Shown: positions 33,844 to 42,708, numbered from the stretch's first letter. The stretch: DNA of 64,000 nt from Brevibacterium limosum (GCF_011617705.1 NZ_CP050154.1:620001-684000); one strand, 5' to 3'. Made by a program: numbers and translations. The notes: generated from the letters alone by a model not told the origin.

Positions 33844-33897
33844 GGTGCATCGACAGCGCCTTGTGCATGGACCGTGCCTTGGGTATCGACCGTGCGT
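33844..33897 (+). repeat. Three imperfect 18-bp tandem repeats upstream of gpmA
   Basis: Units at 33844, 33862 and 33880, consensus GTGCATCGACCGTGCCTT, followed by a partial GTGCATGGACC near 33903. They lie in the divergent gap between the BASS transporter and gpmA and do not appear to be coding. Confidence 0.7.
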
Positions 33898-33968
33898 TGT
33901 GTGTGCATGGACCACCTCGACGACGGTCGGCGGCGAACCCATCTGAGCGATCGTGCCAAAATGGAGCC

Positions 33969-34712
33969 ATGACGTATAACCTCATCCTGCTGCGCCACGG
34001 CGAGAGCGAATGGAACCAGAAGAATCTGTTCACCGGATGGGTCGACGTGACCCTGACCGACAAGGGCCGTGCCGAAGGCGAACGCGCCGGTGAGCTCCTG
34101 CGCGAGCAGAGCCTCATCCCCGATGTCGTCTACACCTCGCGACTCAAGCGCGCGATCCTCACCGCGAACATCGCGCTCGAAGCCGCCGACCTGTCCTGGC
34201 TCGACGTCCACCGCAGCTGGCGCCTCAACGAACGTCACTACGGCGCCCTGCAGGGCAAGAACAAGAAGGAGATCCGCGACGAGTTCGGCGAAGAGCAGTT
34301 CATGATCTGGCGCCGCTCCTTCGACACTCCGCCGCCGGCCCTGGCCGACAGCTCGGAATTCTCACAGGCCGGTGAAGCCCGCTACGCCAACCTCGGTGAC
34401 TCGATGCCCCGCACCGAATGCCTCGCCGACGTCATCGACCGCCTCCTGCCCTACTGGTACGACACCCTCGTGCCTGAACTCACCGTCGGCAAGACCGTGC
34501 TCGTGGCCGCCCACGGCAACTCGCTGCGCGCACTGGTCAAGCACCTCGACGGGATCTCCGACGCCGACATCACGGGACTGAACATCCCCACCGGCATCCC
34601 GCTGCACTACGAACTCACCGAGGAATTCACCCCGGTCACCCCCGGCGGAACCTACCTCGACCCCGAGGCGGCTGCAGCAGCCATCGGGCAGGTCGCCAAC
34701 CAGGGACGCTGA
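33969..34712 (+). CDS. gpmA: 2,3-bisphosphoglycerate-dependent phosphoglycerate mutase
   Basis: A 247-residue dPGM of glycolysis, interconverting 3- and 2-phosphoglycerate. The phospho-accepting His is in '[10 protein letters not shown]'; the second His is in '[15 protein letters not shown]'; '[15 protein letters not shown]' holds the catalytic Glu region. Length is standard. The start ATG 33969 lies 6 bases after CAAAAT, a weak -10, so it may be leaderless. In mycobacteria gpm1 lies between mshA and senX3; the same order is kept here. Confidence 0.95.
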   Translation: MTYNLILLRHGESEWNQKNLFTGWVDVTLTDKGRAEGERAGELLREQSLIPDVVYTSRLKRAILTANIALEAADLSWLDVHRSWRLNERHYGALQGKNKKEIRDEFGEEQFMIWRRSFDTPPPALADSSEFSQAGEARYANLGDSMPRTECLADVIDRLLPYWYDTLVPELTVGKTVLVAAHGNSLRALVKHLDGISDADITGLNIPTGIPLHYELTEEFTPVTPGGTYLDPEAAAAAIGQVANQGR

Positions 34713-34726
34713 GCCTCGGTCCGGAC

Positions 34727-35644
34727 TCATGCGCTGATCGTGTCGGCCTTCCCGGCGATCGCCTTCATCTCCTCGAGCAGAAAGGCGATCGCGGGGGAGG
34801 CAGACATCGACTTCCGCCACACCAGCGAGATCGTGCGGGCAATGCTCGGATCGTCCAGCGGCACCGCCACGACATCGGCCGGCAGGTGCGGCCTGCCCAG
34901 CCGCGGCACCAGCGCCAACGCCCCGACGGAACGGACGAACTCGATCTGCGTGTCGTATTCGATGGCCCAGTAGTCGATTCTCGGCTTGCTGTGCAGCTCC
35001 TCGAACAGCGCCGTCAGCCACCGATGGCACACGGCATTGCGTGGAGCCGAAACGAACATCTCACCGAGCAGATCGCTGCGGGGCACCTCGGCGCTGGCGG
35101 CCAGACGATGGTCGCGATGCATGACGATATCGGCCCGATCCACAGCGATCCGCTCCGAGATCAGAGTCGCAGGCAGGTGCAGTGAGGACGAATCCCAGCC
35201 GAAGATGAGCGAGGCGTCGATTCTGCCGGCCGAGACCATTTCGATGAGCTCATCCGGCTCCTCCTCGAAGTTCGACACCGTCAATTCCGGCGCCGAGGCG
35301 GCCAACCGCGGCAGCGCGGGCACGAGCAGTCCGCGGATCCCCGTTGAGAACCCGCCGACCGTGATCCGTCCCCGCGGCTCACCCGATTGGGCGCGGGCCG
35401 CGGTCTCAAGACTCTCCAGCTCCTCCAGCAGGCCGGCCCCGCGCCGACTGAGCTCCCGCCCCATCGGAGTCAGCGCAATGCCGCGGCCCGTGCGCTCGGT
35501 CACCGGCGCACCGAGGTAGCGCGAGAGCTTCTGGAGCTGATGGCTCACGGCCGCCGGCGTGTACCCCAGGGACTCGGCCGTCGCCGTGACCGAACCGAGC
35601 GAATCGAGGGCGACGAGGGTGCGGAGCGCAACAGTATCGATCAT
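34727..35644 (-). CDS. LysR-family transcriptional regulator
   Basis: A 305-residue LTTR. The N-terminal HTH is 'LGSVTATAESLGYTPAAVSH' then 'QLQKLSRYLGAPVTER'; the C-terminal effector domain starts near 90 ('RGRITVGGFSTGIRGLLVP'). It starts at ATG 35644. Divergent from an EamA transporter gene, its probable target, with a 71-base AT-rich gap between starts. It converges with gpmA, 14 bases between stops. Confidence 0.9.
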   Translation of the reverse strand: MIDTVALRTLVALDSLGSVTATAESLGYTPAAVSHQLQKLSRYLGAPVTERTGRGIALTPMGRELSRRGAGLLEELESLETAARAQSGEPRGRITVGGFSTGIRGLLVPALPRLAASAPELTVSNFEEEPDELIEMVSAGRIDASLIFGWDSSSLHLPATLISERIAVDRADIVMHRDHRLAASAEVPRSDLLGEMFVSAPRNAVCHRWLTALFEELHSKPRIDYWAIEYDTQIEFVRSVGALALVPRLGRPHLPADVVAVPLDDPSIARTISLVWRKSMSASPAIAFLLEEMKAIAGKADTISA

Positions 35645-35669
35645 CAAATTATCTTAATGAAACAATGGA

Positions 35670-35691
35670 TAGACTTTCAATGGAAATTTGA
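35670..35691 (+). promoter_or_regulatory. EamA promoter -10 and dyad
   Basis: TAGACT (35670-35675) is a likely -10 for the EamA gene. TCAA-N7-TTGA (35677-35691) is a small dyad of LysR type overlapping the predicted transcription start. The same gap holds the LysR gene's promoter. Confidence 0.4.
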
Positions 35692-35715
35692 CGACGCAAC
35701 TGGAATGCTGGAGCC

Positions 35716-36660
35716 ATGCGCCCGGTCCACTACATGCTCGCTCTCCTCGTCGTCGTTCTCTGGGGCGTCAACTTCATCTTCATCGACTTCGGTCTGCGCG
35801 ACTGGCCGCCGCTGCTCCTCGTCGCCGCTCGCTTCACCTTCGTCGTGGTGCCCGCGATCTTCTTCGTCCGCTTTCCCCGCGGCTCCTTCGGCCGCATCCT
35901 CCTCATCGGCACCTTCATGTCGGCCGGCCAATTCGGCCTTCTCTACACCTCCATGGCACTCGGACTGCCCGCCGGCCTGACCTCGATCGTCATCCAGATC
36001 CAAGCCGCGTTCACCGTCATCGTCGCGGCCCTCGTGCTGCACGAGATCCCGAGTCGCCGCCAGATCATCGGCATCCTCATCGGGCTCGTCGGCCTGGCCG
36101 TCATCGGTCTGAGTCTGCAGGCCTCCGTGCCGATCGTCGCGTTCCTCGTCGCCGTCGGCGCCGCCCTGTCCTGGGCGACGGGCAACGTCATCGCCCGCGG
36201 CGTCAAACCCGGGACGAACGGCGTGCAGATGACCGTGTGGTCGGCTCTCGTCGTCCCGATTCCGATGGTCGCACTGTCGACGCTCATCGACGGGCCCGCC
36301 GAGGTGGTCCACGCTCTCACTCACCCGACCTGGGGAGTCGTCGCCTCGGTCGTCTACACCGCCGGGCTGGCCTCGCTGGTCGGCTATGTCATCTGGAACT
36401 CGCTGCTCGCCCGCTTCCCGGCCTCCCAGGTGGCGCCGTTCTCGCTGCTCGTCCCACCGGTCGGAGTGATCTCCGCCTGGATCGTGCTCGGAGACCGGCC
36501 GAGCATCGCCGAACTCATCGGCGGAGTCCTGTTGCTCGTCGGAGTCGCCGTGACGACGGGAGTGTTCAAGACCCTGGCACGCGGCATCAGGAACGGGTCA
36601 CTGAGGCGCCGAAGGGTCGTCGTGAGACAGACGCCGGAGGAGGTCTCGGCATCCAGCTGA
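35716..36660 (+). CDS. EamA-family (DMT) transporter
   Basis: A 314-residue membrane protein made of two five-helix EamA repeats: the first opens with 'LALLVVVLWGVNFIFIDFGL', the second with 'FLVAVGAALSWATGNVIARG'. The C-terminal ~25 residues are basic and cytoplasmic. EamA carriers usually export amino acids or metabolites. The divergent LysR gene probably controls it. A strong hairpin follows at 36730-36764. Confidence 0.88.
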   Translation: MRPVHYMLALLVVVLWGVNFIFIDFGLRDWPPLLLVAARFTFVVVPAIFFVRFPRGSFGRILLIGTFMSAGQFGLLYTSMALGLPAGLTSIVIQIQAAFTVIVAALVLHEIPSRRQIIGILIGLVGLAVIGLSLQASVPIVAFLVAVGAALSWATGNVIARGVKPGTNGVQMTVWSALVVPIPMVALSTLIDGPAEVVHALTHPTWGVVASVVYTAGLASLVGYVIWNSLLARFPASQVAPFSLLVPPVGVISAWIVLGDRPSIAELIGGVLLLVGVAVTTGVFKTLARGIRNGSLRRRRVVVRQTPEEVSASS

Positions 36661-36729
36661 GGTTCAGCCTGGCTGAGGTCCGGGCGGCTGAGGTCCAGGC
36701 GGCCTCCGGCTGCCGGGACCGAGACGCAC

Positions 36730-36764
36730 GAAGCGCCCCGGCACCTGCTGTGCCGGGGCGCTTC
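36730..36764. terminator. Bidirectional terminator, EamA / phoU
   Basis: Perfect 14-bp arms GAAGCGCCCCGGCA (36730-36743) and TGCCGGGGCGCTTC (36751-36764), loop CCTGCTG, between convergent stops. Confidence 0.85.
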
Positions 36765-36794
36765 GCTGGGTGTCTGCCGATTCGTGCTGGGGTC

Positions 36795-37457
36795 TCACTT
36801 CTTCGACAGGTAGGGTTCCCAGTTTCCGGTGAGCAGGTATTCGACCTTCTGCGACACCGACACCGCATGGTCACCGAAGCGCTCGTAGTAGCGGGAGAGC
36901 AGGGTGACATCGGCGATATGACGGGGAGCCAGCAAATCGGCCGGAACCTCGGCGAGCTTCGCGAACACGCTCAGGTGGAGCTCGTCGAGCTCCTCGTCGA
37001 TGGCGTTGATCGTGGGCACATCGGACAGGCCGGGATTCGAGAGCAGACGCTGCGTCGCCTCGGCGATCTTCTCACCGGATTCACCCATCCGCGCGAACGT
37101 CGGTCCGAAGACATCGGGGATCGCGGACTCCGGATAGCGGATGCGCACCTGCTGAGCGATGTGACGGGCGAGGTCGCCCATCCGCTCGAGCGAGGACGAC
37201 ATCCGCAGCGAACCGATGACAGCGCGCAGATCCGCGGCCACCGGAGCCTGCAGGGCGAGCATCTCAGCGGCCTGCTGATCGAGGGTGAACTGCATATTGT
37301 CGATGACGGAGTCGGCCTCGATGACCTGCTCGGCCAGCTCGAGATCATTCGAATGCAGCGACTGATTGGCCAGGCTGATGGCCTCGAGGACCTTGGTGGA
37401 CATGCCGACCAGCTGGGTGGCCAGATCGTCCAATTCGTTTCTGAAGACTTCGCGCAT
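36795..37457 (-). CDS. phoU: Phosphate signalling protein PhoU
   Basis: A 220-residue all-helical protein with two PhoU repeats ('EQVIEADSVIDNMQ' and 'DLLAPRHIADVTLLSRYYER'), each carrying acidic metal-contact residues. PhoU mediates inhibition of the phosphate sensor kinase when phosphate is plentiful. The start is at ATG 37457 (MREVFRNELDDL). It is divergent from senX3-regX3, whose product it would modulate. No pst genes are in the window. Confidence 0.93.
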   Translation of the reverse strand: MREVFRNELDDLATQLVGMSTKVLEAISLANQSLHSNDLELAEQVIEADSVIDNMQFTLDQQAAEMLALQAPVAADLRAVIGSLRMSSSLERMGDLARHIAQQVRIRYPESAIPDVFGPTFARMGESGEKIAEATQRLLSNPGLSDVPTINAIDEELDELHLSVFAKLAEVPADLLAPRHIADVTLLSRYYERFGDHAVSVSQKVEYLLTGNWEPYLSKK

Positions 37458-37623
37458 GAACTGCGGTTCCCTAACTCTTGATCGTGACAATCGGAGGTGA
37501 CTGTCGGCGGTGCGTGGTGTCGGAGGGGTGCCGGCGCTTCCGGTCCGCGCCCTCGGCGGGGGAAAGCGGAGGGCAGGAACGACGGGGAACGCAGGCACAC
37601 AGACGTCAGCATCGCATGATCGA

Positions 37624-37684
37624 GTGAACGGCTCCAGACGAGAAGGTGAATTCCTCGGCAAATACAGCCAGCAGAAGTGAATTC
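37624..37684 (+). promoter_or_regulatory. GTGAA repeats (PHO-box-like) before senX3
   Basis: GTGAACG (37624-37630), GTGAATTC (37646-37653) and GTGAATTC (37677-37684). The first two are 22 bases apart, twice the 11-base period of actinobacterial PHO boxes built from GTTCACC; the third is 31 bases on. They lie in the phoU-senX3 divergent gap. Confidence 0.4.
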
Positions 37685-37710
37685 GGTGCACCGCGACGAT
37701 GGACAACGCC

Positions 37711-37716
37711 TAAGCT
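37711..37716 (+). promoter_or_regulatory. -10 box of leaderless senX3 promoter
   Basis: TAAGCT ends 7 bases before GTG 37724; no Shine-Dalgarno is seen. Confidence 0.5.
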
Positions 37717-37723
37717 TGAGGCT

Positions 37724-39082
37724 GTGGATCTCTTAGTAGTGGCGGTCCTGACCGGCGTCGTCGGCCTGGGCCTGGGTATAGCGGGAATTCTTGCGTTCCG
37801 ATTCAGCGAACGCTCCCGCGATGCTGCCGATCTGCATTCCGAGGACGACCTGCCCGAAGGCATCGCCGAAGTCCTGGCCGTCCTGCCCTCGGCCGCGATC
37901 GTCATCGACGCCGGTGACGACGTCGTCAAAGCCTCCCCGGCCGCGTACACCTTCGGCCTGGTCAGGGGGCATTCGCTGGCGTCTCCCGAGATGCTGCGGG
38001 TGGTCGGCCGCGTCCGCGCCCGCGGTCTCATCGAAGAGATCGACCTCGAACAGACACGTGAGAACTCCGACTCCGTGCTCCGCTACCTCCACGCTCGCGT
38101 CGCCCCCTTGGGCACCTCCTTCGTCCTCGTCCTCTGCGACGATCAGACCGAATCCAAACGCGTCGACGCCGTCCGTCGCGACTTCGTCGCCAATGTCTCC
38201 CATGAGCTCAAGACGCCGATCGGGGCGATGGCCCTGCTCGCCGAGGCGGTCACCGACTTCGCCGACGACCCGGCCGCCGTCGAACGCTTCGGCGGGCGGA
38301 TGCAGCGGGAGTCGAAGAGGCTGACCCAGCTGGTGCAGGAGATCATCGACCTCTCCCGGGTCCAGGACCACGCCGCTCCCGCCACGACCGAGAAGATCTC
38401 CGTCGCCGAGGTGGTCGACGATGCCGCTGACCGTGCCCGGACCGGGGCGGAAGGCAAGAACATCCACATCGAGGTCTCCCCGCCGAGCGACCTGCTCATC
38501 GAGGGCAACTACGAACTGCTCGTCAACGCGGTGCGCAACCTCATCGACAATGCCGTGAACTACTCGCCGGAGGGCACCCGCGTCGGAGTCGGAGTCGACC
38601 TCGTCGACGAGCGCATCGAGATCACCGTGACCGACCAGGGCATCGGCATGACCGCTCAGGACACCGAGCGCGTCTTCGAACGCTTCTACCGAGTGGATCC
38701 GGCTCGTTCCCGGATCACCGGAGGCACCGGGCTGGGCCTGAGCATCGTCAAGCACATCGTCGCCACCCACGGCGGCGAGGTGCGGGTGTGGAGTCAGCTG
38801 AACAAGGGATCGACGTTCACCGTCGTGCTCCCACTGGCCGGAACCGCGGCCGACGCCTCCGCCACCGATTCGGCCCCGGCCGGGGTGCTCATCGAGCACT
38901 CCGCGGATCCGACCGGAACCGCCTCGGCGGACGACGACGGGCACGGAGCTGCCGCGTCCGACGTCGACGGCCCCGCCGGCGACGATGACGAGTCCGCCGG
39001 TGATAATGGAGACGGCGGGGCGACCGCCGACTCGACCAAGGATCTGACCGAAGAAAGCGAACAAAGGAAGCTCACAACGTGA
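37724..39082 (+). CDS. senX3: Sensor histidine kinase SenX3 (phosphate response)
   Basis: A 452-residue kinase. It begins with a hydrophobic segment ('LLVVAVLTGVVGLGLGIAGI'), a PAS-like region, HisKA with phospho-accepting His in 'VANVSHELKTPIGAM', and HATPase_c with N, G1 and G2 boxes ('NLIDNAVNYSP', 'DQGIGMTAQD', 'GGTGLGLSIVKHI'). The C-terminal ~75 residues are an Asp/Ala-rich tail beyond the fold. I start at GTG 37724 because a -10 box lies 7 bases upstream. The gene ends in a GTGA overlap with regX3. Divergent phoU supports a role in phosphate starvation. Confidence 0.92.
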   Translation: MDLLVVAVLTGVVGLGLGIAGILAFRFSERSRDAADLHSEDDLPEGIAEVLAVLPSAAIVIDAGDDVVKASPAAYTFGLVRGHSLASPEMLRVVGRVRARGLIEEIDLEQTRENSDSVLRYLHARVAPLGTSFVLVLCDDQTESKRVDAVRRDFVANVSHELKTPIGAMALLAEAVTDFADDPAAVERFGGRMQRESKRLTQLVQEIIDLSRVQDHAAPATTEKISVAEVVDDAADRARTGAEGKNIHIEVSPPSDLLIEGNYELLVNAVRNLIDNAVNYSPEGTRVGVGVDLVDERIEITVTDQGIGMTAQDTERVFERFYRVDPARSRITGGTGLGLSIVKHIVATHGGEVRVWSQLNKGSTFTVVLPLAGTAADASATDSAPAGVLIEHSADPTGTASADDDGHGAAASDVDGPAGDDDESAGDNGDGGATADSTKDLTEESEQRKLTT

Positions 39083-39762
39083 CTCGTATTCTGCTTGTCG
39101 AGGACGAAGATTCGTTCTCGGACCCGCTGTCGTACCTGCTCGGTAAGGAAGGGTACGAGGTGACGGTCGCCGATGACGGGCTCAAGGCTCTGGCGGAGTT
39201 CGACCGCACCGGCGCCGATCTGGTTCTCCTCGACCTCATGCTGCCCGGTGCCTCCGGAACCGAGGTGTGCCGCGAACTGCGGGCGAAATCCAATGTGCCG
39301 ATCATCATGCTCACGGCCAAGGATTCGGAGATCGACAAGGTCGTGGGGCTCGAGCTCGGGGCCGATGACTATGTGACGAAGCCGTACTCCTCACGTGAGC
39401 TGCTGGCTCGCGTGCGGGCGGTGCTGCGACGCAATGTCGAGACCGAGGAATTCGAGGACGAGTCCGTGCTCGAGGCCGGGGGAGTGCGCATCGACGTCGA
39501 ACGCCATGTGGTGTCCGTGCGTGGTGAAGAGCAGTCCATGCCGCTCAAGGAGTTCGAGCTGCTCGAGATCCTCGTGCGCAACTCCGGACGCGTGATGACT
39601 CGCGGTCAGCTCATCGACCGGATCTGGGGTGAGGACTATGTGGGCGATACGAAGACGCTCGACGTCCACGTCAAACGCCTGCGTGCGAAGATCGAGGAGA
39701 ACCCCTCGGAACCGCGCCTGCTCACCACAGTGCGCGGACTCGGGTACAAGTTCGAGGCATGA
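39079..39762 (+). CDS. regX3: Response regulator RegX3 (OmpR/PhoB family)
   Basis: A 227-residue regulator. The receiver has the acidic pair 'LVEDEDSF', phospho-acceptor Asp in 'LVLLDLMLPGASG', and Lys in 'YVTKPYSSREL'. The C-terminal winged helix ends with 'TVRGLGYKFE'. It starts at GTG overlapping the senX3 stop. It would activate phosphate-uptake genes when phosphorylated by SenX3. An 18-bp-stem terminator follows. Confidence 0.94.
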   Translation: MTRILLVEDEDSFSDPLSYLLGKEGYEVTVADDGLKALAEFDRTGADLVLLDLMLPGASGTEVCRELRAKSNVPIIMLTAKDSEIDKVVGLELGADDYVTKPYSSRELLARVRAVLRRNVETEEFEDESVLEAGGVRIDVERHVVSVRGEEQSMPLKEFELLEILVRNSGRVMTRGQLIDRIWGEDYVGDTKTLDVHVKRLRAKIEENPSEPRLLTTVRGLGYKFEA

Positions 39763-39822
39763 TGCCGCCGGCCGGCAGCGAACGCATCGGCCGGCGGTGA
39801 AGGCAGCAGCCGACGCTGAATG

Positions 39823-39861
39823 CAGAAGGAGCCGCTCACATGTTGTGAGCGGCTCCTTCTG
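39823..39861 (+). terminator. Terminator after regX3
   Basis: Perfect 18-bp arms CAGAAGGAGCCGCTCACA (39823-39840) and its complement (39844-39861), loop TGT, in the convergent gap with the lipoprotein gene; probably acts on both. Confidence 0.88.
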
Positions 39862-39904
39862 TGCTCTCGCGCGGGATTGAGTACGTGCGCTTGAGGAGGC
39901 CTGT

Positions 39905-40468
39905 TCAGCCGTTGGCTGCCGCGGTTCCCTCTGCGGAACCGGCATCCTCGCTGGGCATGTCCGACGGCGACTCGGAAGGCGACTCCGACGGCACGTACTC
40001 TTCGTAGTACGGCAGGGCATCGGTGAGCAGCTGAGTCTCGAAGACCTTCTCGTCGCTGCCGTTCTTGATCGTGATATCGACGAGGTCGCCGGGATCGGCC
40101 TTAAGGCTGTCGACGGTGACGACTTCCTTGGACGAGGTCTCGGGGCTCATCGGGTCCTGGACGAAGGTGTCGCCGGCCTTGATCGATTCGCTCACCGTGG
40201 TGCCGCTGACCTCGATGGACACCTCGGCGGTGGAGTCACCCTTGTTGATGAGGGTGAAGAACAGCTGAGCCGGGCCCGAGGCTTCCTGGTCCGTGATGAG
40301 CATGAGCCCACGGACTTCGACGTCACCGACGGAACCCGAAGCTCCATCGCCGCCGTTGTAGTGGTATTCGGCGGTCTGATGGGGAGACAGCAGGCTTGCA
40401 CATCCGCTGACGGGGATAACGAGAGCGAGTGCGGCAACGGCGAGAGCCGCGCGGTTGTGCCGTTTCAT
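39905..40468 (-). CDS. LpqE-like lipoprotein divergent from carD
   Basis: A 187-residue exported lipoprotein. The signal peptide ends in a lipobox 'PVSGC' (Cys at about 23). The mature part is a beta-rich domain ('GLMLITDQEASGPAQLFFTL') and the end is a Ser/Pro/Glu/Ala-rich tail. Position and architecture correspond to lpqE (Rv3584), which is divergent from carD in mycobacteria; function unknown, possibly metal- or cell-envelope-related. AAGGAG precedes the ATG with a 4-base gap. An inverted repeat overlaps the promoter region. Confidence 0.78.
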   Translation of the reverse strand: MKRHNRAALAVAALALVIPVSGCASLLSPHQTAEYHYNGGDGASGSVGDVEVRGLMLITDQEASGPAQLFFTLINKGDSTAEVSIEVSGTTVSESIKAGDTFVQDPMSPETSSKEVVTVDSLKADPGDLVDITIKNGSDEKVFETQLLTDALPYYEEYVPSESPSESPSDMPSEDAGSAEGTAAANG

Positions 40469-40842
40469 TATGCTCCTTGAAGTGGCAATACAAGATCAGT
40501 CTGTATACTACCCGGTTTTTGACCTGCTGTAGAACCGGGTGGTCGGTGCGGACAGACTTCTGGGACGCTCGGGCGCGTCGCGGCTGAAGTTCCGGTGAAG
40601 AGCGAGCGAAGTCCGGTCTGCGTCGCAATCGGTCGAGGTTCTCTTCCGGTCGTGGTGCCGATGCTCCCTCTCACGGATGTTATCGCTGGCAGAGGCGGCG
40701 GCAGGGCCGGTCCCGGTGTGCGGGGCAGCGGTTCCGGCGACCGCGGGAGGCGGAGCCTAGCATGAAGATTCGTTACCCTGAACGATTTCTGTGGCGAGCC
40801 TCATGGTAAACTGGTATTCCGCGAAAGGGGTTTGAAGAGAAT
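40469..40842. other. Divergent gap lpqE-like / carD
   Basis: 374 bases. At the left, TAGTAT/TATACA-like -10s for the lipoprotein gene (complement of ~40503-40512) and the inverted repeat ACCCGGTT / AACCGGGT (40510-40517, 40533-40540). At the right, TAAACT (40807-40812) as the carD -10, then AAAGGGG and GAAGAGA before the start. The middle ~200 bases are G+C-rich with no ORF or clear element. Confidence 0.5.
40510..40540. promoter_or_regulatory. 8-bp inverted repeat in the lpqE-like promoter
   Basis: ACCCGGTT (40510-40517) and AACCGGGT (40533-40540), perfect, 15 bases between. It overlaps the predicted promoter of the lipoprotein gene, so an operator is more likely than a terminator. Confidence 0.4.
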
Positions 40843-41325
40843 ATGAGTTTCCAGGTCGGCGACACTGTTGTCTATCCACATCACGGTGCAGCGACAATCC
40901 AAGAAATCAAGAAACGTGCCATCAAAGGTGAGGAGAAGCTGTATCTCAAGCTCCAGGTCGCCCATGGCGATCTCGTGATCGAAGTCCCGGCAGAGAACTG
41001 CGATCTGGTCGGTGTGCGAGATGTCGTCGGCGAAGAGGGCGTCGAGAAGGTCTTCAACGTCCTGCGTGCCGAATTCGTCGAAGAGCCCGCGAACTGGTCA
41101 CGCCGGTACAAGGCCAACGTTGAGAAGCTGCAGTCCGGTGACGTCATCAAGGTCGCCGAGGTCGTCCGCGATCTCTGGCGTCGCGAGCAGGACCGCGGTC
41201 TGTCGACCGGCGAGAAGCGCATGCTCTCGAAGGCTCGTCAGATCCTCGTCTCCGAACTCGCCCTGGCCGAGAAGAAGGAAGAGTCCGAGGCAGAAGCCCT
41301 GCTGGACGAAGTGCTCGCATCCTGA
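40843..41325 (+). CDS. carD: CarD/CdnL-family RNA polymerase-binding regulator
   Basis: A 160-residue protein. The N-terminal RNAP-interaction (Tudor-like) domain is '[20 protein letters not shown]'; the C-terminal helical DNA-contacting domain has '[18 protein letters not shown]' and ends in '[19 protein letters not shown]'. CarD binds the RNAP beta subunit and stabilises open complexes, notably at rRNA promoters. -10 TAAACT lies 30 bases upstream, GAAGAGA just before the ATG. The next gene, ispDF, overlaps its stop. Confidence 0.95.
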   Translation: MSFQVGDTVVYPHHGAATIQEIKKRAIKGEEKLYLKLQVAHGDLVIEVPAENCDLVGVRDVVGEEGVEKVFNVLRAEFVEEPANWSRRYKANVEKLQSGDVIKVAEVVRDLWRREQDRGLSTGEKRMLSKARQILVSELALAEKKEESEAEALLDEVLAS

Positions 41326-42692
41326 GCATCTGTGTCATCATCCCGGCCGCCGGGTCGGGATCGCGTCTGGGCTGCAGTGAGCCGAAGGCTTTCGTCCGTG
41401 TGGCAGGACGGAGTCTTCTGGCCCGCAGCCTCGAGACGATCATCTCCTCGGGAGTCGCCTCCGCAATCGTGGTGGCCGCTCCCGAGGAGTTGCTTTTGCG
41501 CGCACGAGAAGAAATCGCCCGTGTGACGGCAAAGACGAAATGCGAAATTTCAATTACAGCCGTAGCAGGTGGAAGAGATCGCATTTCCTCAGTGCAAACA
41601 GCCTTGAAACATAGCGGTGATGCGGAATTCGTCCTCGTCCATGATGCGGCGAGGTGTCTGACCCCGCCCGATGTCTTCACACGAGTGGTCGCCGCGCTGC
41701 ACTCCGGCGCCGAGGCTGTCGTCCCGGTCCTGCCGATGATCGATACCGTAAGGCGTGTCGTTCCGCACGGGGCCGTTGGAGCGGATCCGAGCGCAGGGGC
41801 AGGCAAGGCCGCTGATGGCGCTTCTGAAGGAATTGTCTGGTCGATCCGCGGTGATTCCGGCGCTGAGATCACCGCGGATCGACCAAACCATCCAGATGCG
41901 GCTGCGGTTGAGGGCTCCTGCGCGCGTGCAGTGGTGCGCGGCGATCTCGACCGGGCCGAGCTGCGACGGGTCCAAACGCCTCAGGGGTTCCGCGCCGAGG
42001 TGCTTCTGCAAGCCTATGAGCAGTTTGCGAACGGAGGTGCTGAGGAAGTGGGCAGTGCTGCACCGACGGACGATGCGGGCCTGGTCGAGCGACTCGGCAT
42101 CGACATCGTCGCTGTCGACGGTGACGAAGAAGCACTGAAGATCACCTACCCGCTCGACCTCATCCTCGCCGAGAGGCTCGCTCGGGTGCGCGACGAAGGA
42201 GCCGCGATGAATCAGATCATTCCCCACACCGGAATCGGCGTCGACGTTCACGCCTTCTCGGCCGATCCCGCACGCGAACTCTGGGTCGCGGGACTGCTGT
42301 GGCCGGGAGAACCCGGGCTCGAAGGACATTCTGACTCCGATGTCGCCGCCCACGCCTGCTGCGATGCACTGTTCTCTGCTGCGGGGCTCGGCGACCTCGG
42401 CGAGCACTTCGGCGTCGACCGACCGGAATTCGCCGGTGCCCCAGGTGCGGTCCTCCTCGCCGAGGCGGCCCGCATCGTCCGCGAGGCAGGCTTCGAGATC
42501 GGCAACATCTCCGTCCAGGTGATCGGCAATCGGCCGAAGATCGGCACCCGCCGTACCGATGCGCAGCAGACTCTGTCGGCCGCCGTCGGAGCACCGGTGT
42601 CGGTGTCGGGCACCACTTCTGACGGCCTCGGGCTGACCGGCCGCGGCGACGGAGTCGCCGCTGTCGCCACCGCACTGATCCACTCGAACTGA
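41322..42692 (+). CDS. ispDF: Bifunctional IspD-IspF (MEP isoprenoid pathway), probable CTG start
   Basis: A 456-residue fusion of 2-C-methyl-D-erythritol 4-phosphate cytidylyltransferase (residues ~1-290) and 2-C-methyl-D-erythritol 2,4-cyclodiphosphate synthase (~296-456). IspD starts with the CTP loop '[13 protein letters not shown]' and 'EPKAF'. No ATG, GTG or TTG occurs in frame before GTG 41400, which would delete this loop. CTG 41322 overlaps the carD stop (CTGA) and gives a full domain, so I take it as start. IspF has zinc ligands in 'GVDVHAF' and '[17 protein letters not shown]'. IspD carries a ~55-residue insert (about residues 147-204) with a perfect 18-bp inverted repeat in its DNA. 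Confidence 0.88.
   Translation: MSICVIIPAAGSGSRLGCSEPKAFVRVAGRSLLARSLETIISSGVASAIVVAAPEELLLRAREEIARVTAKTKCEISITAVAGGRDRISSVQTALKHSGDAEFVLVHDAARCLTPPDVFTRVVAALHSGAEAVVPVLPMIDTVRRVVPHGAVGADPSAGAGKAADGASEGIVWSIRGDSGAEITADRPNHPDAAAVEGSCARAVVRGDLDRAELRRVQTPQGFRAEVLLQAYEQFANGGAEEVGSAAPTDDAGLVERLGIDIVAVDGDEEALKITYPLDLILAERLARVRDEGAAMNQIIPHTGIGVDVHAFSADPARELWVAGLLWPGEPGLEGHSDSDVAAHACCDALFSAAGLGDLGEHFGVDRPEFAGAPGAVLLAEAARIVREAGFEIGNISVQVIGNRPKIGTRRTDAQQTLSAAVGAPVSVSGTTSDGLGLTGRGDGVAAVATALIHSN
41838..41885 (+). repeat. 18-bp inverted repeat inside ispD
   Basis: TGGTCGATCCGCGGTGAT (41838-41855) and its exact complement (41868-41885), 12-base loop, lying in frame within the extra segment of the IspD domain. 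It is not a terminator position. Confidence 0.85.
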
Positions 42693-42708
42693 GTCAGGAG
42701 AGGCAGCA

